Shown here: positions 8,835 through 17,059 of the stretch, one piece after another
How the letters are laid out: the number at the start of each line of letters is the position of its first letter
How positions within the stretch are numbered: the stretch's first letter is position 1
Assembly: GCF_028281305.1 (NCBI RefSeq)
Contig: NZ_JANQKD010000035.1
Span: forward strand, 1 to 64,000
Length of the DNA: 64,000 bases
Origin: Pelagibius sp.
GTDB lineage: Bacteria > Pseudomonadota > Alphaproteobacteria > Kiloniellales > Kiloniellaceae
Reading direction: 5' to 3'
The notes under the pieces: generated by a model
What the model was told of the DNA's origin: nothing
What the model saw: only the letters and a program-made list of their open reading frames with translations
Database searches by the model: none
Program-made: the position numbers and the translations under genes

Positions 8835-9895
8835 GCCCCTACCAGAACCTTCGCAACTCGCCCGTCTTCGCCGACCTCTGCCGGGTCTCCGCCCGCCTCG
8901 GCAGAGATCCCCTGCAGGTCCAGGGACCCGGCGGCAACGCCTCCCTCAAGGACGATGCGGCTATGCTGGTGAAGGCTTCCGGCACCTGGCTGGCCGATGC
9001 CGAGACGCAGGACATCATGGTGCCGGTCGACCTCGCGCGGCTGCGTGAGGCCTTGAGGACGGGCGACCCCAAGGCCGACAACGGCGCCGCTTTCGTGCCG
9101 GAGGGCGAGAACCCCCGCGGGCTCCGCCCCTCGATCGAAACCTCCGTTCATGCGATCTTCGACTGGCCGGTCGTCCTGCACACCCACTGCGTGGCGACCA
9201 TTGCCACGGCTCTGCGCGCGGATGCAGGGCAGGTCGTCGCCGAACGCCTGGCCGACCTTGGCGCGGCCTTCGTCCCCTACACCAAGCCCGGTCTCGCCCT
9301 CGCCCAGGCGATCGATGCGGCGGCCGATCCGGGGACGCGGGTTCTCGTGCTCGGCAACCATGGACTTGCCGCCGGCGCCGAGACGGCTGAGGAGGCCGAA
9401 AGGCTCGTGCGCGAGGTGGTCGGCCGCCTGACGCCGGCCGTCTGCGGGCAGGAGCCGGGGACACCCGACCTTCCGCAGTCTCTGGGCGACCACGGATGGC
9501 GAACCTTCGACCATGGCCCGACGACCGCTCTTGCTTTCGATCCCGAAGTGTTGGGGCGGCTGCGCGGCGGCAGCTTCTACCCCGACCATGTCATCTTTCT
9601 GGGCCCGGGAGTCTTCGTCGCCGACGTTGAGGAACCCGCTGAAGCGGCCTTGGCCCGCGCCGCCGCTGAACCGCGACAGAACCTCGTCGTCTTTCCGGGT
9701 CGCGGCGTTGCCATGCCGGCCGACGCTTCGCCCGCCATGCAGGCCATGGCGCGCTGCCTCGGCGATGTCGCCCAGCGCCTCGACCCCGAAGCGGCGCTCA
9801 CCCGCCTGACGGCGGAAGACGAAGCCGAGCTCCTGAACTGGGATGCGGAAAAGTACCGCCAGACTCTGGACCGCAGTCCGGCAGCCGGCACTTAA
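8831..9895 (+). CDS. Class II aldolase/adducin-family protein
   Basis: 354-residue protein of the class II (zinc) aldolase/adducin family. The N-terminal GPGGNASLK with VKASGTWL is the phosphate/ligand loop. VVLHTHCVATIA supplies the His-x-His zinc ligands and LGNHGLAAG the third His. It resembles the aldolase half of the long RhaD-type proteins, and there are roughly 100 residues beyond the usual 210-230-residue fuculose-1-phosphate aldolase core. It probably cleaves a ketose phosphate made by the preceding GlpD/EryB-like enzyme. The start at 8831 sits in an ATGA overlap with that gene. Its TAA overlaps the stop of the convergent gene by three bases, so no terminator separates them. Confidence 0.85.
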   Translation: MSPYQNLRNSPVFADLCRVSARLGRDPLQVQGPGGNASLKDDAAMLVKASGTWLADAETQDIMVPVDLARLREALRTGDPKADNGAAFVPEGENPRGLRPSIETSVHAIFDWPVVLHTHCVATIATALRADAGQVVAERLADLGAAFVPYTKPGLALAQAIDAAADPGTRVLVLGNHGLAAGAETAEEAERLVREVVGRLTPAVCGQEPGTPDLPQSLGDHGWRTFDHGPTTALAFDPEVLGRLRGGSFYPDHVIFLGPGVFVADVEEPAEAALARAAAEPRQNLVVFPGRGVAMPADASPAMQAMARCLGDVAQRLDPEAALTRLTAEDEAELLNWDAEKYRQTLDRSPAAGT

Positions 9896-10500
9896 GCGAT
9901 CTGCTCAGTGTCTGACGGCCCTTCCAGTTGGGCGGTCTGCTCGTAGAACAGCGTCGGCGTCGACCAGTTGGGGTTCTCACTGGAGAAGAGGTCCAGGAAG
10001 GCAATGGCCAACGCGGGGTCCTGCGTCACGTTCTCCTTGAAGGACCACCAGGTGCGGATGTCGGAGAGATCGGGCGCCAGAGTCAGCATCTCGTCGAAAT
10101 CCTGTGCCAGCACCGCCGCCCGCACGTTCAGGCAGTAGGCGACATAGGCATAGCCCTCAGGCCAGTAGAAGGCGGGATTGGAAGCGTCGGAGCCGACCGG
10201 CACGCTGGCTACCTCCAGCGGCACGTCGCGGATCAGCTGCTGCAGCATCAGGCCGGAGGCGAAGTTGGTGAAAGCCCGCCGCGCCGTCGGGTCCTTCGGC
10301 TTCTGGGCCTCGAAAGCCCTGAGCCAATGAATGAAGACCTGCGCCAGGCGGTCGTTGTGGATTTCGTAGACGACACCGCTGGCCGCCGAGATTGCCTCGA
10401 CCTGCCGCGCGAAGGACTGCTTGAACCAGCGCATGCGGCGCATCGCCCGACGGATCGGGCGGTCGGTCTGCGGCAGGGAATCGGGCAGCGGCAGCGCCAT
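9892..10500 (-). CDS. Conserved-looking protein of unknown function (202 aa)
   Basis: No family is recognised. The protein is soluble and mostly helical in appearance, without signal peptide or transmembrane segment. It has an aromatic-rich central part (NPAFYWPEGYAYVAYCLNVRAA) and an acidic C-terminus (TRTWWSFKE-like region, LFSSENPNWSTPTLFYE). It is read from an ATG 7 bases after the stop of the 245-residue gene upstream on the same strand, so the two form a small operon facing the polyol operon. Codon use and GC look like the neighbours. Expression as a real gene is supported by its uninterrupted length, its operon-like spacing and the absence of a better frame on the other strand. Confidence 0.65.
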   Translation of the reverse strand: MALPLPDSLPQTDRPIRRAMRRMRWFKQSFARQVEAISAASGVVYEIHNDRLAQVFIHWLRAFEAQKPKDPTARRAFTNFASGLMLQQLIRDVPLEVASVPVGSDASNPAFYWPEGYAYVAYCLNVRAAVLAQDFDEMLTLAPDLSDIRTWWSFKENVTQDPALAIAFLDLFSSENPNWSTPTLFYEQTAQLEGPSDTEQIA

Positions 10501-10507
10501 AGTCGCC

Positions 10508-11245
10508 TCAGATCTTGTCTGCGTAGGCGGAAAGAAGCGCCCGCAGGCGTTCGGCGTCGCCCAGACACTCGGTCACCTCGGTCTTCAGCGCCTCGGCCAT
10601 GTCGCAACAGGTCAACAACAGCGCCTCGGCGTCCTCCGGCCCATCCTGCCGCTCGGCCAAGAACCAGAGGATCAGGGCGAAGATGGCGAGTTTCTCCAGC
10701 TCCTCCTCGGTGAGAGGCTCGCCCTCCTCTTCCCTGGCTGCCGGCAGCAGGTCGCGGATGACGCCGCGATCGACCATCTCCTGCATCAGCGCAGCCGCCA
10801 GGGCAAAGCGGTCTTTCTCCGCCGCGCCGGATTGAATGGCCGCCTTGTAGGCCTCGGCGCTGCGCACCTCGCTCACCAAACCTTCGCTTGCACCCAGATG
10901 AGGCAACGCCCGGGTCAGCCCGTGATAGGCAGCCTGGGCGAAGGCGATTTCGGCATGGCCGATGTGTTCGATGTCTTCCAGGGTCGCCGTGCTCAGGCTT
11001 TCGCCGCCGCCGCTGTCGAGAAAGCGCCGCGACAAGCCCGCGGCCATATCGTTCACACGGTCTGCGATCTGATCGAAGTCGCGCAGCACCGAGCGGGCCA
11101 CATCGCTGATCGGAGAGGGAATCGGGTCAAGCGGGGTATCAAGAAATCCGCGGCCGCGCTTCATAGTGAAGCGCAGCATCCTCAGAGCATCCTTCAGCGG
11201 CAGACGGGCTGCCGAAGGGGTGAAGCTTCGTTGCGTCGTGGGCAT
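10508..11245 (-). CDS. Protein of unknown function (245 aa), first gene of a two-gene unit
   Basis: No family is recognised. The N-terminus is basic (KDALRMLRFTMKRGRGF) and the rest is helical and acidic, with a highly acidic stretch near residues 170-185 (AAREEEGEPLTEEELEKL) followed by a short hydrophobic segment (AIFALILWFLA), possibly a single membrane-contacting helix. It ends 7 bases before the 202-residue gene, so the two are probably co-translated. It lies between the polyol operon and the PfkB/ABC operon and has no visible enzymatic motif. The pair could be an accessory or regulatory module, but nothing in the sequence proves that. Confidence 0.65.
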   Translation of the reverse strand: MPTTQRSFTPSAARLPLKDALRMLRFTMKRGRGFLDTPLDPIPSPISDVARSVLRDFDQIADRVNDMAAGLSRRFLDSGGGESLSTATLEDIEHIGHAEIAFAQAAYHGLTRALPHLGASEGLVSEVRSAEAYKAAIQSGAAEKDRFALAAALMQEMVDRGVIRDLLPAAREEEGEPLTEEELEKLAIFALILWFLAERQDGPEDAEALLLTCCDMAEALKTEVTECLGDAERLRALLSAYADKI

Positions 11246-11307
11246 GGCCTGGACCCGCTGTCACCTTCATTATGTAGTGATTCCCGCGCCGGAGACCAGC
11301 GCCGCAA

Positions 11308-12267
11308 TCAGACTTTCACCAGCATGGACCTGACCGGTGTCTTTTCCATGAACGCCATAGTCGACTCCAGGGAGGCGACCACCGCCTGGGAGCCGAGCCC
11401 CATGGCATTCTGCGCCGAAGAGGCCTGGCCGAGACGCACGCAGGCCTCCGGGTCCAGGCCCAGGTGCAGGCCCGTGGCAAAGCCCGCATTGAAGCAGTCG
11501 CCGCAACCGCAGGTGCAGACCACGTCGATATCGAAGGCCGGAAGATGAAAGCGGGTGCCGTCGCTGTGCCGGTAGAGCGCCCCTTCCGCCCCAAGGGTCA
11601 GCACAACGCAGCCCGCGCCCTTGTCCAGCAGGAACTTGGCGACGTCGTCGTAGTCGCTGAGGCCGGAGAGCGCCATCGCCTCCTCTTCCGAGGGAAGAAA
11701 ATAGTCCGTGTAGGGCAGCAGTCCTTCCACAAGCGGCATGTCGTCCTGCGTGCTCGCGAAGACGTCCAGGGTGGTGATGCAGCCGCGCTCCTTGGCCTTG
11801 CGCATCATGGCAAAGCTGGGGGCACCGTCCATGCGGTCCATCAGCCCGACCCCGCCGATGTGGAAGATGCGGGTGTCGAGGACCCGGTCGAGCTGGTCCT
11901 CTGTCACGAAAAAAGCGCCGGTCGCACCTTTTTTGTGCAGCGCCGGCCGCGCTCCGTCCGGTCGGGTGGTGACAATGGAGGAGGAGGTCGCAACGCCGGT
12001 GCAGAGCTCCATGTTGACGGTATCGACATCGAAGCTCTGCAGCTTCTCCAGAACCCACTTGCCCATGTCGTCGTCGCCCACGCCGCCAACCGCCTGAACG
12101 TTCAGGCCGTGCTTTGCCGCCACGATGGCCGCGCTTCCGGCGGCGCCGGAGACAGCCAGAGTCAGCTCGTCGATGAAGTAGGTTCCGCCGCCGGGGGGAA
12201 TGTCCGTTACCGGACGGCCGAGGCAGTCGAAGGTGTAGAACCCGAGGGAAGTGTAGTCGAAAGTCAT
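11308..12267 (-). CDS. PfkB-family carbohydrate kinase with GCGD catalytic motif
   Basis: 319-residue ribokinase-fold kinase. The substrate-side motif GGGTYFIDELTLAVSGAAGSAAIVAAKHG lies at residues 26-54 (split here around the Gly-rich turn). The second PfkB signature reads TCGCGDCFNAGF, so the anion-hole motif is Gly-Cys-Gly-Asp (254-257) instead of GAGD; the catalytic Asp257 is kept. The ATG at 12267 is chosen because the family N-terminus starts there and the longer frame would run into the ATPase gene. It is the last gene of the minus-strand importer operon, 13 bases after the ATPase stop, so it should phosphorylate the imported compound. With DRL and a DXP-cleaving-type complex encoded divergently, 2-C-methylerythritol is a candidate substrate (inference). 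Confidence 0.9.
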   Translation of the reverse strand: MTFDYTSLGFYTFDCLGRPVTDIPPGGGTYFIDELTLAVSGAAGSAAIVAAKHGLNVQAVGGVGDDDMGKWVLEKLQSFDVDTVNMELCTGVATSSSIVTTRPDGARPALHKKGATGAFFVTEDQLDRVLDTRIFHIGGVGLMDRMDGAPSFAMMRKAKERGCITTLDVFASTQDDMPLVEGLLPYTDYFLPSEEEAMALSGLSDYDDVAKFLLDKGAGCVVLTLGAEGALYRHSDGTRFHLPAFDIDVVCTCGCGDCFNAGFATGLHLGLDPEACVRLGQASSAQNAMGLGSQAVVASLESTMAFMEKTPVRSMLVKV

Positions 12268-12280
12268 AGGGTCACTCAGG

Positions 12281-13330
12281 TCACCGAAGCCGTTCGCCCG
12301 ACGTGGCGTCGAAGAAGTAAAGGCGGTCGAGATCAAAGCTGATCTGGGCCGTACTGTCCAGCGGCGCCCGGAAATCGCGGTCGGCCCTGATCTCGATGAG
12401 GGTGTCGTCACTGCGCAGGCTGACGAATGTCTGGTCGCCCGTGGGTTCGATGCCGAAGATCCTGCCGGTCAGGTGGCCGGCAGCACCGTTGACGTGGCAG
12501 TCCTCCGGGCGGACACCGAGTACGGCTTCGCGGCTGCCCTCCAGGGCAAGGCCCTCGACGCGCAGTCCCGCCGCGCTGAAAACCCCGCCCTCCAGATGAC
12601 CGGCAATCAGGTTCATCGGCGGGGAGCCGATGAAGCCGGCAACGAAAGTGTTGGCAGGGTCGCCATAGATCTCGTGCGGCGTGCCGATCTGCTGGATCTC
12701 GCCGCCGTCCATGATAACGATGCGGTCCGCCAAGGTCATGGCCTCGACCTGATCGTGGGTCACATAGACCGTGGTGATCTTCAGCTGTCGCTGCAGATGC
12801 TTCAGCTGGACGCGCATGGCGGTGCGCAGCTTGGCGTCCAGATTCGACAGCGGCTCGTCCATCAGGAAGACATGGGGCTGGCGCACGACAGCGCGGGCCA
12901 GCGCGGCGCGCTGGCGCTGGCCGCCGGACAGCGCCCCTGGCTTCCGCTCGAGATAGTCGCCCAGTTCCACCATCTCCGCCGCCCGCTGCACCAGCGCCGC
13001 ATGCTGCTCCTTCGGCACCCTGCGCATGCGCAGGGGGAAGCGGATGTTCTCGTAGATGGTCATGTTGGGGTAGAGCGCATAGCTCTGGAACACCATCGCC
13101 ACGTCGCGGTCGCGGGCATCGACTTCGTTCACCACCTCGCCGTCGATCACCACCTCGCCGCCGCTGGGGTCCTCCAGACCGGCGATCATGCGCATGGTGG
13201 TCGTCTTGCCGCAGCCCGAAGGCCCCAGGAAGACGACGAACTCCTCGTCGGAGATGGTCAGGTTGACGTCCTTGACCCCGACGAAGTGGCCCCATTTTTT
13301 GGAGATGTTGCGCAGTTCGATCTCAGCCAC
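12281..13330 (-). CDS. ABC transporter ATPase, UgpC/MalK type
   Basis: 349-residue ATPase. All motifs are canonical: Walker A GPSGCGKTT (about 37-45), Q-loop [12 protein letters not shown], signature LSGGQRQR, Walker [14 protein letters not shown], and switch His [18 protein letters not shown]-terminal TOBE/regulatory domain starts near residue 237 (FIGSPPMNLIAG). As the only ATPase in this operon it should form a homodimer that powers the two permeases encoded immediately upstream; its start lies 3 bases after the second permease stop. The gene order is binding protein, permease, permease, ATPase, kinase. Confidence 0.95.
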   Translation of the reverse strand: MAEIELRNISKKWGHFVGVKDVNLTISDEEFVVFLGPSGCGKTTTMRMIAGLEDPSGGEVVIDGEVVNEVDARDRDVAMVFQSYALYPNMTIYENIRFPLRMRRVPKEQHAALVQRAAEMVELGDYLERKPGALSGGQRQRAALARAVVRQPHVFLMDEPLSNLDAKLRTAMRVQLKHLQRQLKITTVYVTHDQVEAMTLADRIVIMDGGEIQQIGTPHEIYGDPANTFVAGFIGSPPMNLIAGHLEGGVFSAAGLRVEGLALEGSREAVLGVRPEDCHVNGAAGHLTGRIFGIEPTGDQTFVSLRSDDTLIEIRADRDFRAPLDSTAQISFDLDRLYFFDATSGERLR

Positions 13331-13333
13331 GGC

Positions 13334-14173
13334 CTATCCCTTCAATGCGCCCAGGGTCAGCCCCCGCGACAGGTGTTTCTGGATCAGAATCACCAGCAGG
13401 AAGATCGGTATGAAGGCCAGGAAGGAGACCAGGGCGATGGCGTTGTAGATCTTGCCGTCCGATCCGCCGGTGAAATTCGCCAGCGCCACCGACATGGTGT
13501 AGGCGTTCTTGGTGGAGGCGATCAGCAGCGTGAAGAGGAACTCGTTGACGGCGAAGATCGCGGCGATGACCGCCGCAGTGATGATCCCCGGCAGGCAGAT
13601 CGGGATGATGATCTCCCAGAGGATACGCAGGTCCGAGGCACCGTCGGTGCGCGCCGCATCCTCCAGTTCGTGGGGGATGTCCTGCATGTAGGAACGGATG
13701 ATCCAGGTGACGACGCTGAGATTGATCGCCGCATAGACCAGCATCAGACCCCAGACCGTGTCCAGCAGGCCGACATTCTTGAACAGGAAGAAGATCGGAA
13801 TGGCGACGATGGCGGGCGCCATCATGCGGGTCGAGAGAATGTAGAAGCCGATGTCCTCCCGCCCCTTGTAGTCGTAGCGCGCCAGGGAATAGGCCGCCGG
13901 AATGGCCAGCACGAGGTCGATGATCACCGATCCGACGATGGCCAGCAGCGAGTTGCGCAGATAGCTGCCCATGGGCCAGTCGTCCCAGATCATATGCCAG
14001 GCATCGAGGGAGAAGGTCGGCCAGTAGATCGGCTGCGGCGTGATGATCTCGGTCCTCGGCCGGAAGCCGATGGAGAGGAACCAGAGGATCGGCACCAGGC
14101 AGAACAGCGCCCAGGCCGCCAGCACGCAGTAGCGCAGGAAAAGGTTCTCGCCGGACTTCCGCCGCGCCGCCAT
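13334..14173 (-). CDS. ABC transporter permease, MalG type
   Basis: 279-residue inner-membrane permease. The start at 14173 is preferred because it overlaps the upstream permease stop (TGATG); the longer frame would simply re-read that gene. Six membrane helices are visible, with the EAA loop LEDAARTDGASDLRILWEIIIP at about residues 180-201 and the characteristic end RGLTLGALKG. It pairs with the MalF-type permease encoded just upstream and contacts the UgpC-type ATPase encoded 3 bases downstream. The substrate is unknown; the context suggests a small polyol. Confidence 0.93.
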   Translation of the reverse strand: MAARRKSGENLFLRYCVLAAWALFCLVPILWFLSIGFRPRTEIITPQPIYWPTFSLDAWHMIWDDWPMGSYLRNSLLAIVGSVIIDLVLAIPAAYSLARYDYKGREDIGFYILSTRMMAPAIVAIPIFFLFKNVGLLDTVWGLMLVYAAINLSVVTWIIRSYMQDIPHELEDAARTDGASDLRILWEIIIPICLPGIITAAVIAAIFAVNEFLFTLLIASTKNAYTMSVALANFTGGSDGKIYNAIALVSFLAFIPIFLLVILIQKHLSRGLTLGALKG

Positions 14174-15102
14174 CACGCCCTCCCGGAGCGGAAGAACCGC
14201 TTCAGCAGCACCTGGGCGATGATGATGGTGAGAATCAGCATGATGGCCGAGGCCGCCGAGGCATAGCCGAAGTTGAAGAGGCGAAAGCCTGTGCGATAGA
14301 TGAAGTAACTGATCGTCTCCGTCGTGCCGCCGGGCGTCCCCTGGGTCATGATGAAGACATTGGTGAACATGGTGGTGATGTCGATGCCGCGCAGGATGAC
14401 GGCAACGGCAATCACCGGCCGCATCAGCGGCAGCGAGATGTTCCAGAAGATCGCCGGCCAGCTGGCACCGTCCAGGCGGGCCGCCTCCTCGATCTCCTTG
14501 TCCTGGGCCTGCAGGCCGGCGACGAAGATGATGAAGAGGAAGGGCGTCCACTGCCAGACGTCGGCGACGATCAGGGTCAGGCGGGCGTTCCAGACGACGC
14601 CCAGGAAGTCGATGTTCTCGGAAATCAGTCCAACCCGCATCAGGAGATCGGAGATCACCCGACCGTCCATGAAGGCGAGCTTCCAGATGAAGGCCACCGC
14701 CGAAGGCATAAAGAGCATCGGCATCAGGAAGATGATGCGCCAGCCACGAATCAGCGGGTCGCGGTAGGCAAAGAACGCCAGCATCAGGGCGATGGCGCAC
14801 TGCAGCGTCAGCGAGATGCCGCCGATCACCAGGGTGTTCCACAGGGCCGCCCAGAACTCGTCGTCCTGGAACAGGTCGACGTAGTTGCCGACCCCGTTGG
14901 GCACCCAGCCGGTGAAGGTAACCACGAAGAACGACTGGTAGATTGCGAAGACCCCGGGATAGAGGGTGATCCCCAGGAGGTAGATCACCGCCGGGGCGAC
15001 CAGCAGGTAGGGAAAGATCTTGCGCTGAAAGGGGCTGCGGCGCGCGCGCCGGGGGGCGGCGGCGAGCGCCGCCCCTTCAGCCTTGAGCGTGGTTTGCGTC
15101 AT
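14173..15102 (-). CDS. ABC transporter permease, MalF/UgpA type
   Basis: 309-residue inner-membrane permease. The first 35 residues are basic and Ala-rich (AAAPRRARRSPFQRKIFPY), then come a signal-anchor helix and five further helices. The EAA motif reads IEEAARLDGASWPAIFWNISLP. It lies 31 bases downstream of the binding-protein gene; the gap contains only a weak 5-bp inverted repeat (AGTGC 15104-15108 / GCACT 15116-15120). It overlaps the start of the MalG-type permease by one base. Confidence 0.93.
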   Translation of the reverse strand: MTQTTLKAEGAALAAAPRRARRSPFQRKIFPYLLVAPAVIYLLGITLYPGVFAIYQSFFVVTFTGWVPNGVGNYVDLFQDDEFWAALWNTLVIGGISLTLQCAIALMLAFFAYRDPLIRGWRIIFLMPMLFMPSAVAFIWKLAFMDGRVISDLLMRVGLISENIDFLGVVWNARLTLIVADVWQWTPFLFIIFVAGLQAQDKEIEEAARLDGASWPAIFWNISLPLMRPVIAVAVILRGIDITTMFTNVFIMTQGTPGGTTETISYFIYRTGFRLFNFGYASAASAIMLILTIIIAQVLLKRFFRSGRA

Positions 15103-15133
15103 CAGTGCAAGGATCGCACTTCAGCCGGGAAAA

Positions 15134-16699
15134 TCAAATCGGCGAAGGCTTGCCGCGCCCCACCCAGGTACCCGCCTCCACCGCGGAATAGGGGAAGGGT
15201 TCGCGGCTGGTGAAGAAGCCGTTCCTCTTCATGATCGACCGCCAGGCCTCGGCGCCGGCATCCAGCGCCTCCTTGGCGGAGCTTTGCCCGACGACGGCCT
15301 TGTTGATCTCGTTGCCGAGCACCTGCTCCATCTCGAACATGCCGGGGATGCGCGGCGCGCACCAGGCGTATTCGAGGCTGTCCGCCCAGACCTTGGCCGG
15401 CTGGGAAACCGCTTCCAGCCGCGGGTTGGTCAGCACCGACTTGTAGCCCGGGGCCACGCCGTTGGCGTTGGCCTCGTTCATCGCCATGATCGAGGCGGTG
15501 GTCAGGAAGGCGAGCATGAGGAAGGCGCCCTCCGGATTCTGCGAGGTCGAGGCGACGCAGGAGGTGGAGCCGGCGATGTTCGGCGGCGCGAAGCGCGCGC
15601 CGGCCATATCGACGCGCGGTTCGTAGATGGTGACGAAGTCGTCGACGATCTGGCTCTGATCCGGGCGCATGGCCTGGGTGCCGCTGTCCTGCCAGGAGAT
15701 GTTGGTGGCAAGCTGGCCGCCCAGCCAGGCAGCCCGGTTCTCCGGCCAGCCCCAGCCGGCGACGCCCTGCGCGGCGTTCTTCTGCAGGTCCAGGATGATC
15801 TCCAGCCCCTTGATGCCGGCGTCGTTGTTGAAGATCGGGTTCCAGTCGCTGTCGAAGAGATCCATGCCGCACTGGGCCGCAACGTGCTCCCAGGTGTAGG
15901 TCGACCAGAAGCCACGGGCGGCCATCAGGCCGACACCGGCGACACCGGGCTGGATCTTGTCGAGTTCGCCGGAAAGGCGGATCAGGTCATCGTAGGTCTC
16001 GACGGTCTTCCACTTGTCGATCGGCCCGCCTGTGACCTGCTCGACGAAGCCCTTGCGCAGATGCACCATCTGAATGTCGCAGTCGAAGGGAATCCCGTAG
16101 ATACCCTTGTCGCCAAAGTGGCCGTAGTTCAGCAGGTAGGTGTCGTAGAAGTCGTCCAGCGGCAGCTTCCACTTCTCGGCGTAGTCGTCCAGGCGCGCCA
16201 GGAAGCCCGGGGCGGCGAAGTCGCCGAGCCAGGGCGAGAAGAACTGCAGCGCGTCAAAGCTGGCGTTGCCGGAAATGAACTCGGCGATGGCCTTGTCGTA
16301 GAAACTATCGTCGGGAATGGGAACCAGCTCGACCTTGATGCCCGAAAGCTTCTCGAAGGGCACCAGGCCTTCGGCGGCGGACTCCTGGTCGGCAGCGCCG
16401 ATGGCGAAACGCACGGTCTTGCCGGCCTGCTCGGCGCGCACGTCTTCCCAGTCCACCGTGCGGATCCAGTCCTTGTTGGGATCCCACAGCGGTTCGTCGG
16501 ACATGTTGTAGAGCTTGCGGTAATCCTCCCGCACGTACTTCGGTACCGAGATGTCGGCCAGCACGCTGGCCGGATCCGGCAGCCCGGACTGGGCAAAGGC
16601 CGGGGCGGCAAGCGAAGTGCCGACGCCGGTCGCAAGACCGGCCGCGGCGCTGGATTTCAGGAATGTCCGGCGGGTGAACCCGTGAGTGGTACTGCGCAT
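15134..16699 (-). CDS. ABC transporter substrate-binding protein with Tat signal
   Basis: 521-residue extracellular solute-binding protein, longer than the usual 400-440 residues of the sugar-binding family. The N-terminus has a twin-arginine motif (FTRRTFLKSS) and an Ala-rich signal ending near APAFAQS, so it is exported folded to the periplasm. The ATG at 16699 is chosen because GGGAGG lies 8 bases upstream and the signal peptide begins there. It is the first gene of the minus-strand operon with two permeases, an ATPase and a PfkB kinase, and it diverges from the DRL gene across a 360-base control region. The ligand is probably a sugar or polyol; the DRL context suggests a branched tetritol (inference). 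Confidence 0.92.
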   Translation of the reverse strand: MRSTTHGFTRRTFLKSSAAAGLATGVGTSLAAPAFAQSGLPDPASVLADISVPKYVREDYRKLYNMSDEPLWDPNKDWIRTVDWEDVRAEQAGKTVRFAIGAADQESAAEGLVPFEKLSGIKVELVPIPDDSFYDKAIAEFISGNASFDALQFFSPWLGDFAAPGFLARLDDYAEKWKLPLDDFYDTYLLNYGHFGDKGIYGIPFDCDIQMVHLRKGFVEQVTGGPIDKWKTVETYDDLIRLSGELDKIQPGVAGVGLMAARGFWSTYTWEHVAAQCGMDLFDSDWNPIFNNDAGIKGLEIILDLQKNAAQGVAGWGWPENRAAWLGGQLATNISWQDSGTQAMRPDQSQIVDDFVTIYEPRVDMAGARFAPPNIAGSTSCVASTSQNPEGAFLMLAFLTTASIMAMNEANANGVAPGYKSVLTNPRLEAVSQPAKVWADSLEYAWCAPRIPGMFEMEQVLGNEINKAVVGQSSAKEALDAGAEAWRSIMKRNGFFTSREPFPYSAVEAGTWVGRGKPSPI

Positions 16700-16898
16700 C
16701 GCTGTTTCCTCCCTTGTGTTCGTTCTTGTCCCCGCCCAGCGCCCAAAGAACCGATCTGACGATCTTGGGCCTTGGCCGGGCCCGGCAGGCGATCCGCCCG
16801 GCCGGGTAATCGCGCGCCAGCGCAGCGCGAGAGACAGGTCAGGGTGCTTTTCGGGAAGGTGCAGAGACCACGGCGTTCTTTTCCTCCCCCACCCGCTT

Positions 16899-17027
16899 TT
16901 GAACAATGTTATTCTTTATCAACCAAATGTTCAAGCCAGTTCGCCAGATGTCAAGGGCTTTGTGGCCGCACTCGGCAGCGTACGCTAGAACATGCGTATT
17001 GACCATAGAACACATGTTCATTAAACT
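16899..17027. promoter_or_regulatory. Divergent control region with TGAACA/TGTTCA operator half-sites
   Basis: This is the core of the 360-base gap (16700-17059) between the binding-protein gene and drl. For the rightward operon, TTGACC (16999-17004), a 17-base spacer and TAAACT (17022-17027) look like a promoter, and the spacer contains GAACA-CA-TGTTC (17008-17019). For the leftward operon, TTGAAC (complement of 16929-16934), 17 bases and TAACAT (complement of 16906-16911) look like a promoter, flanked by TTGAACA (16899-16905) and TGTTCAA (16928-16934). A further GAACAT is at 16988-16993. Half-sites of this type are known for SorC/DeoR-type regulators, and a SorC-family gene closes the rightward operon. 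Confidence 0.5.
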
Positions 17028-17059
17028 GAGATTGCATGTGATTTGAAGGAGAACCGCCC

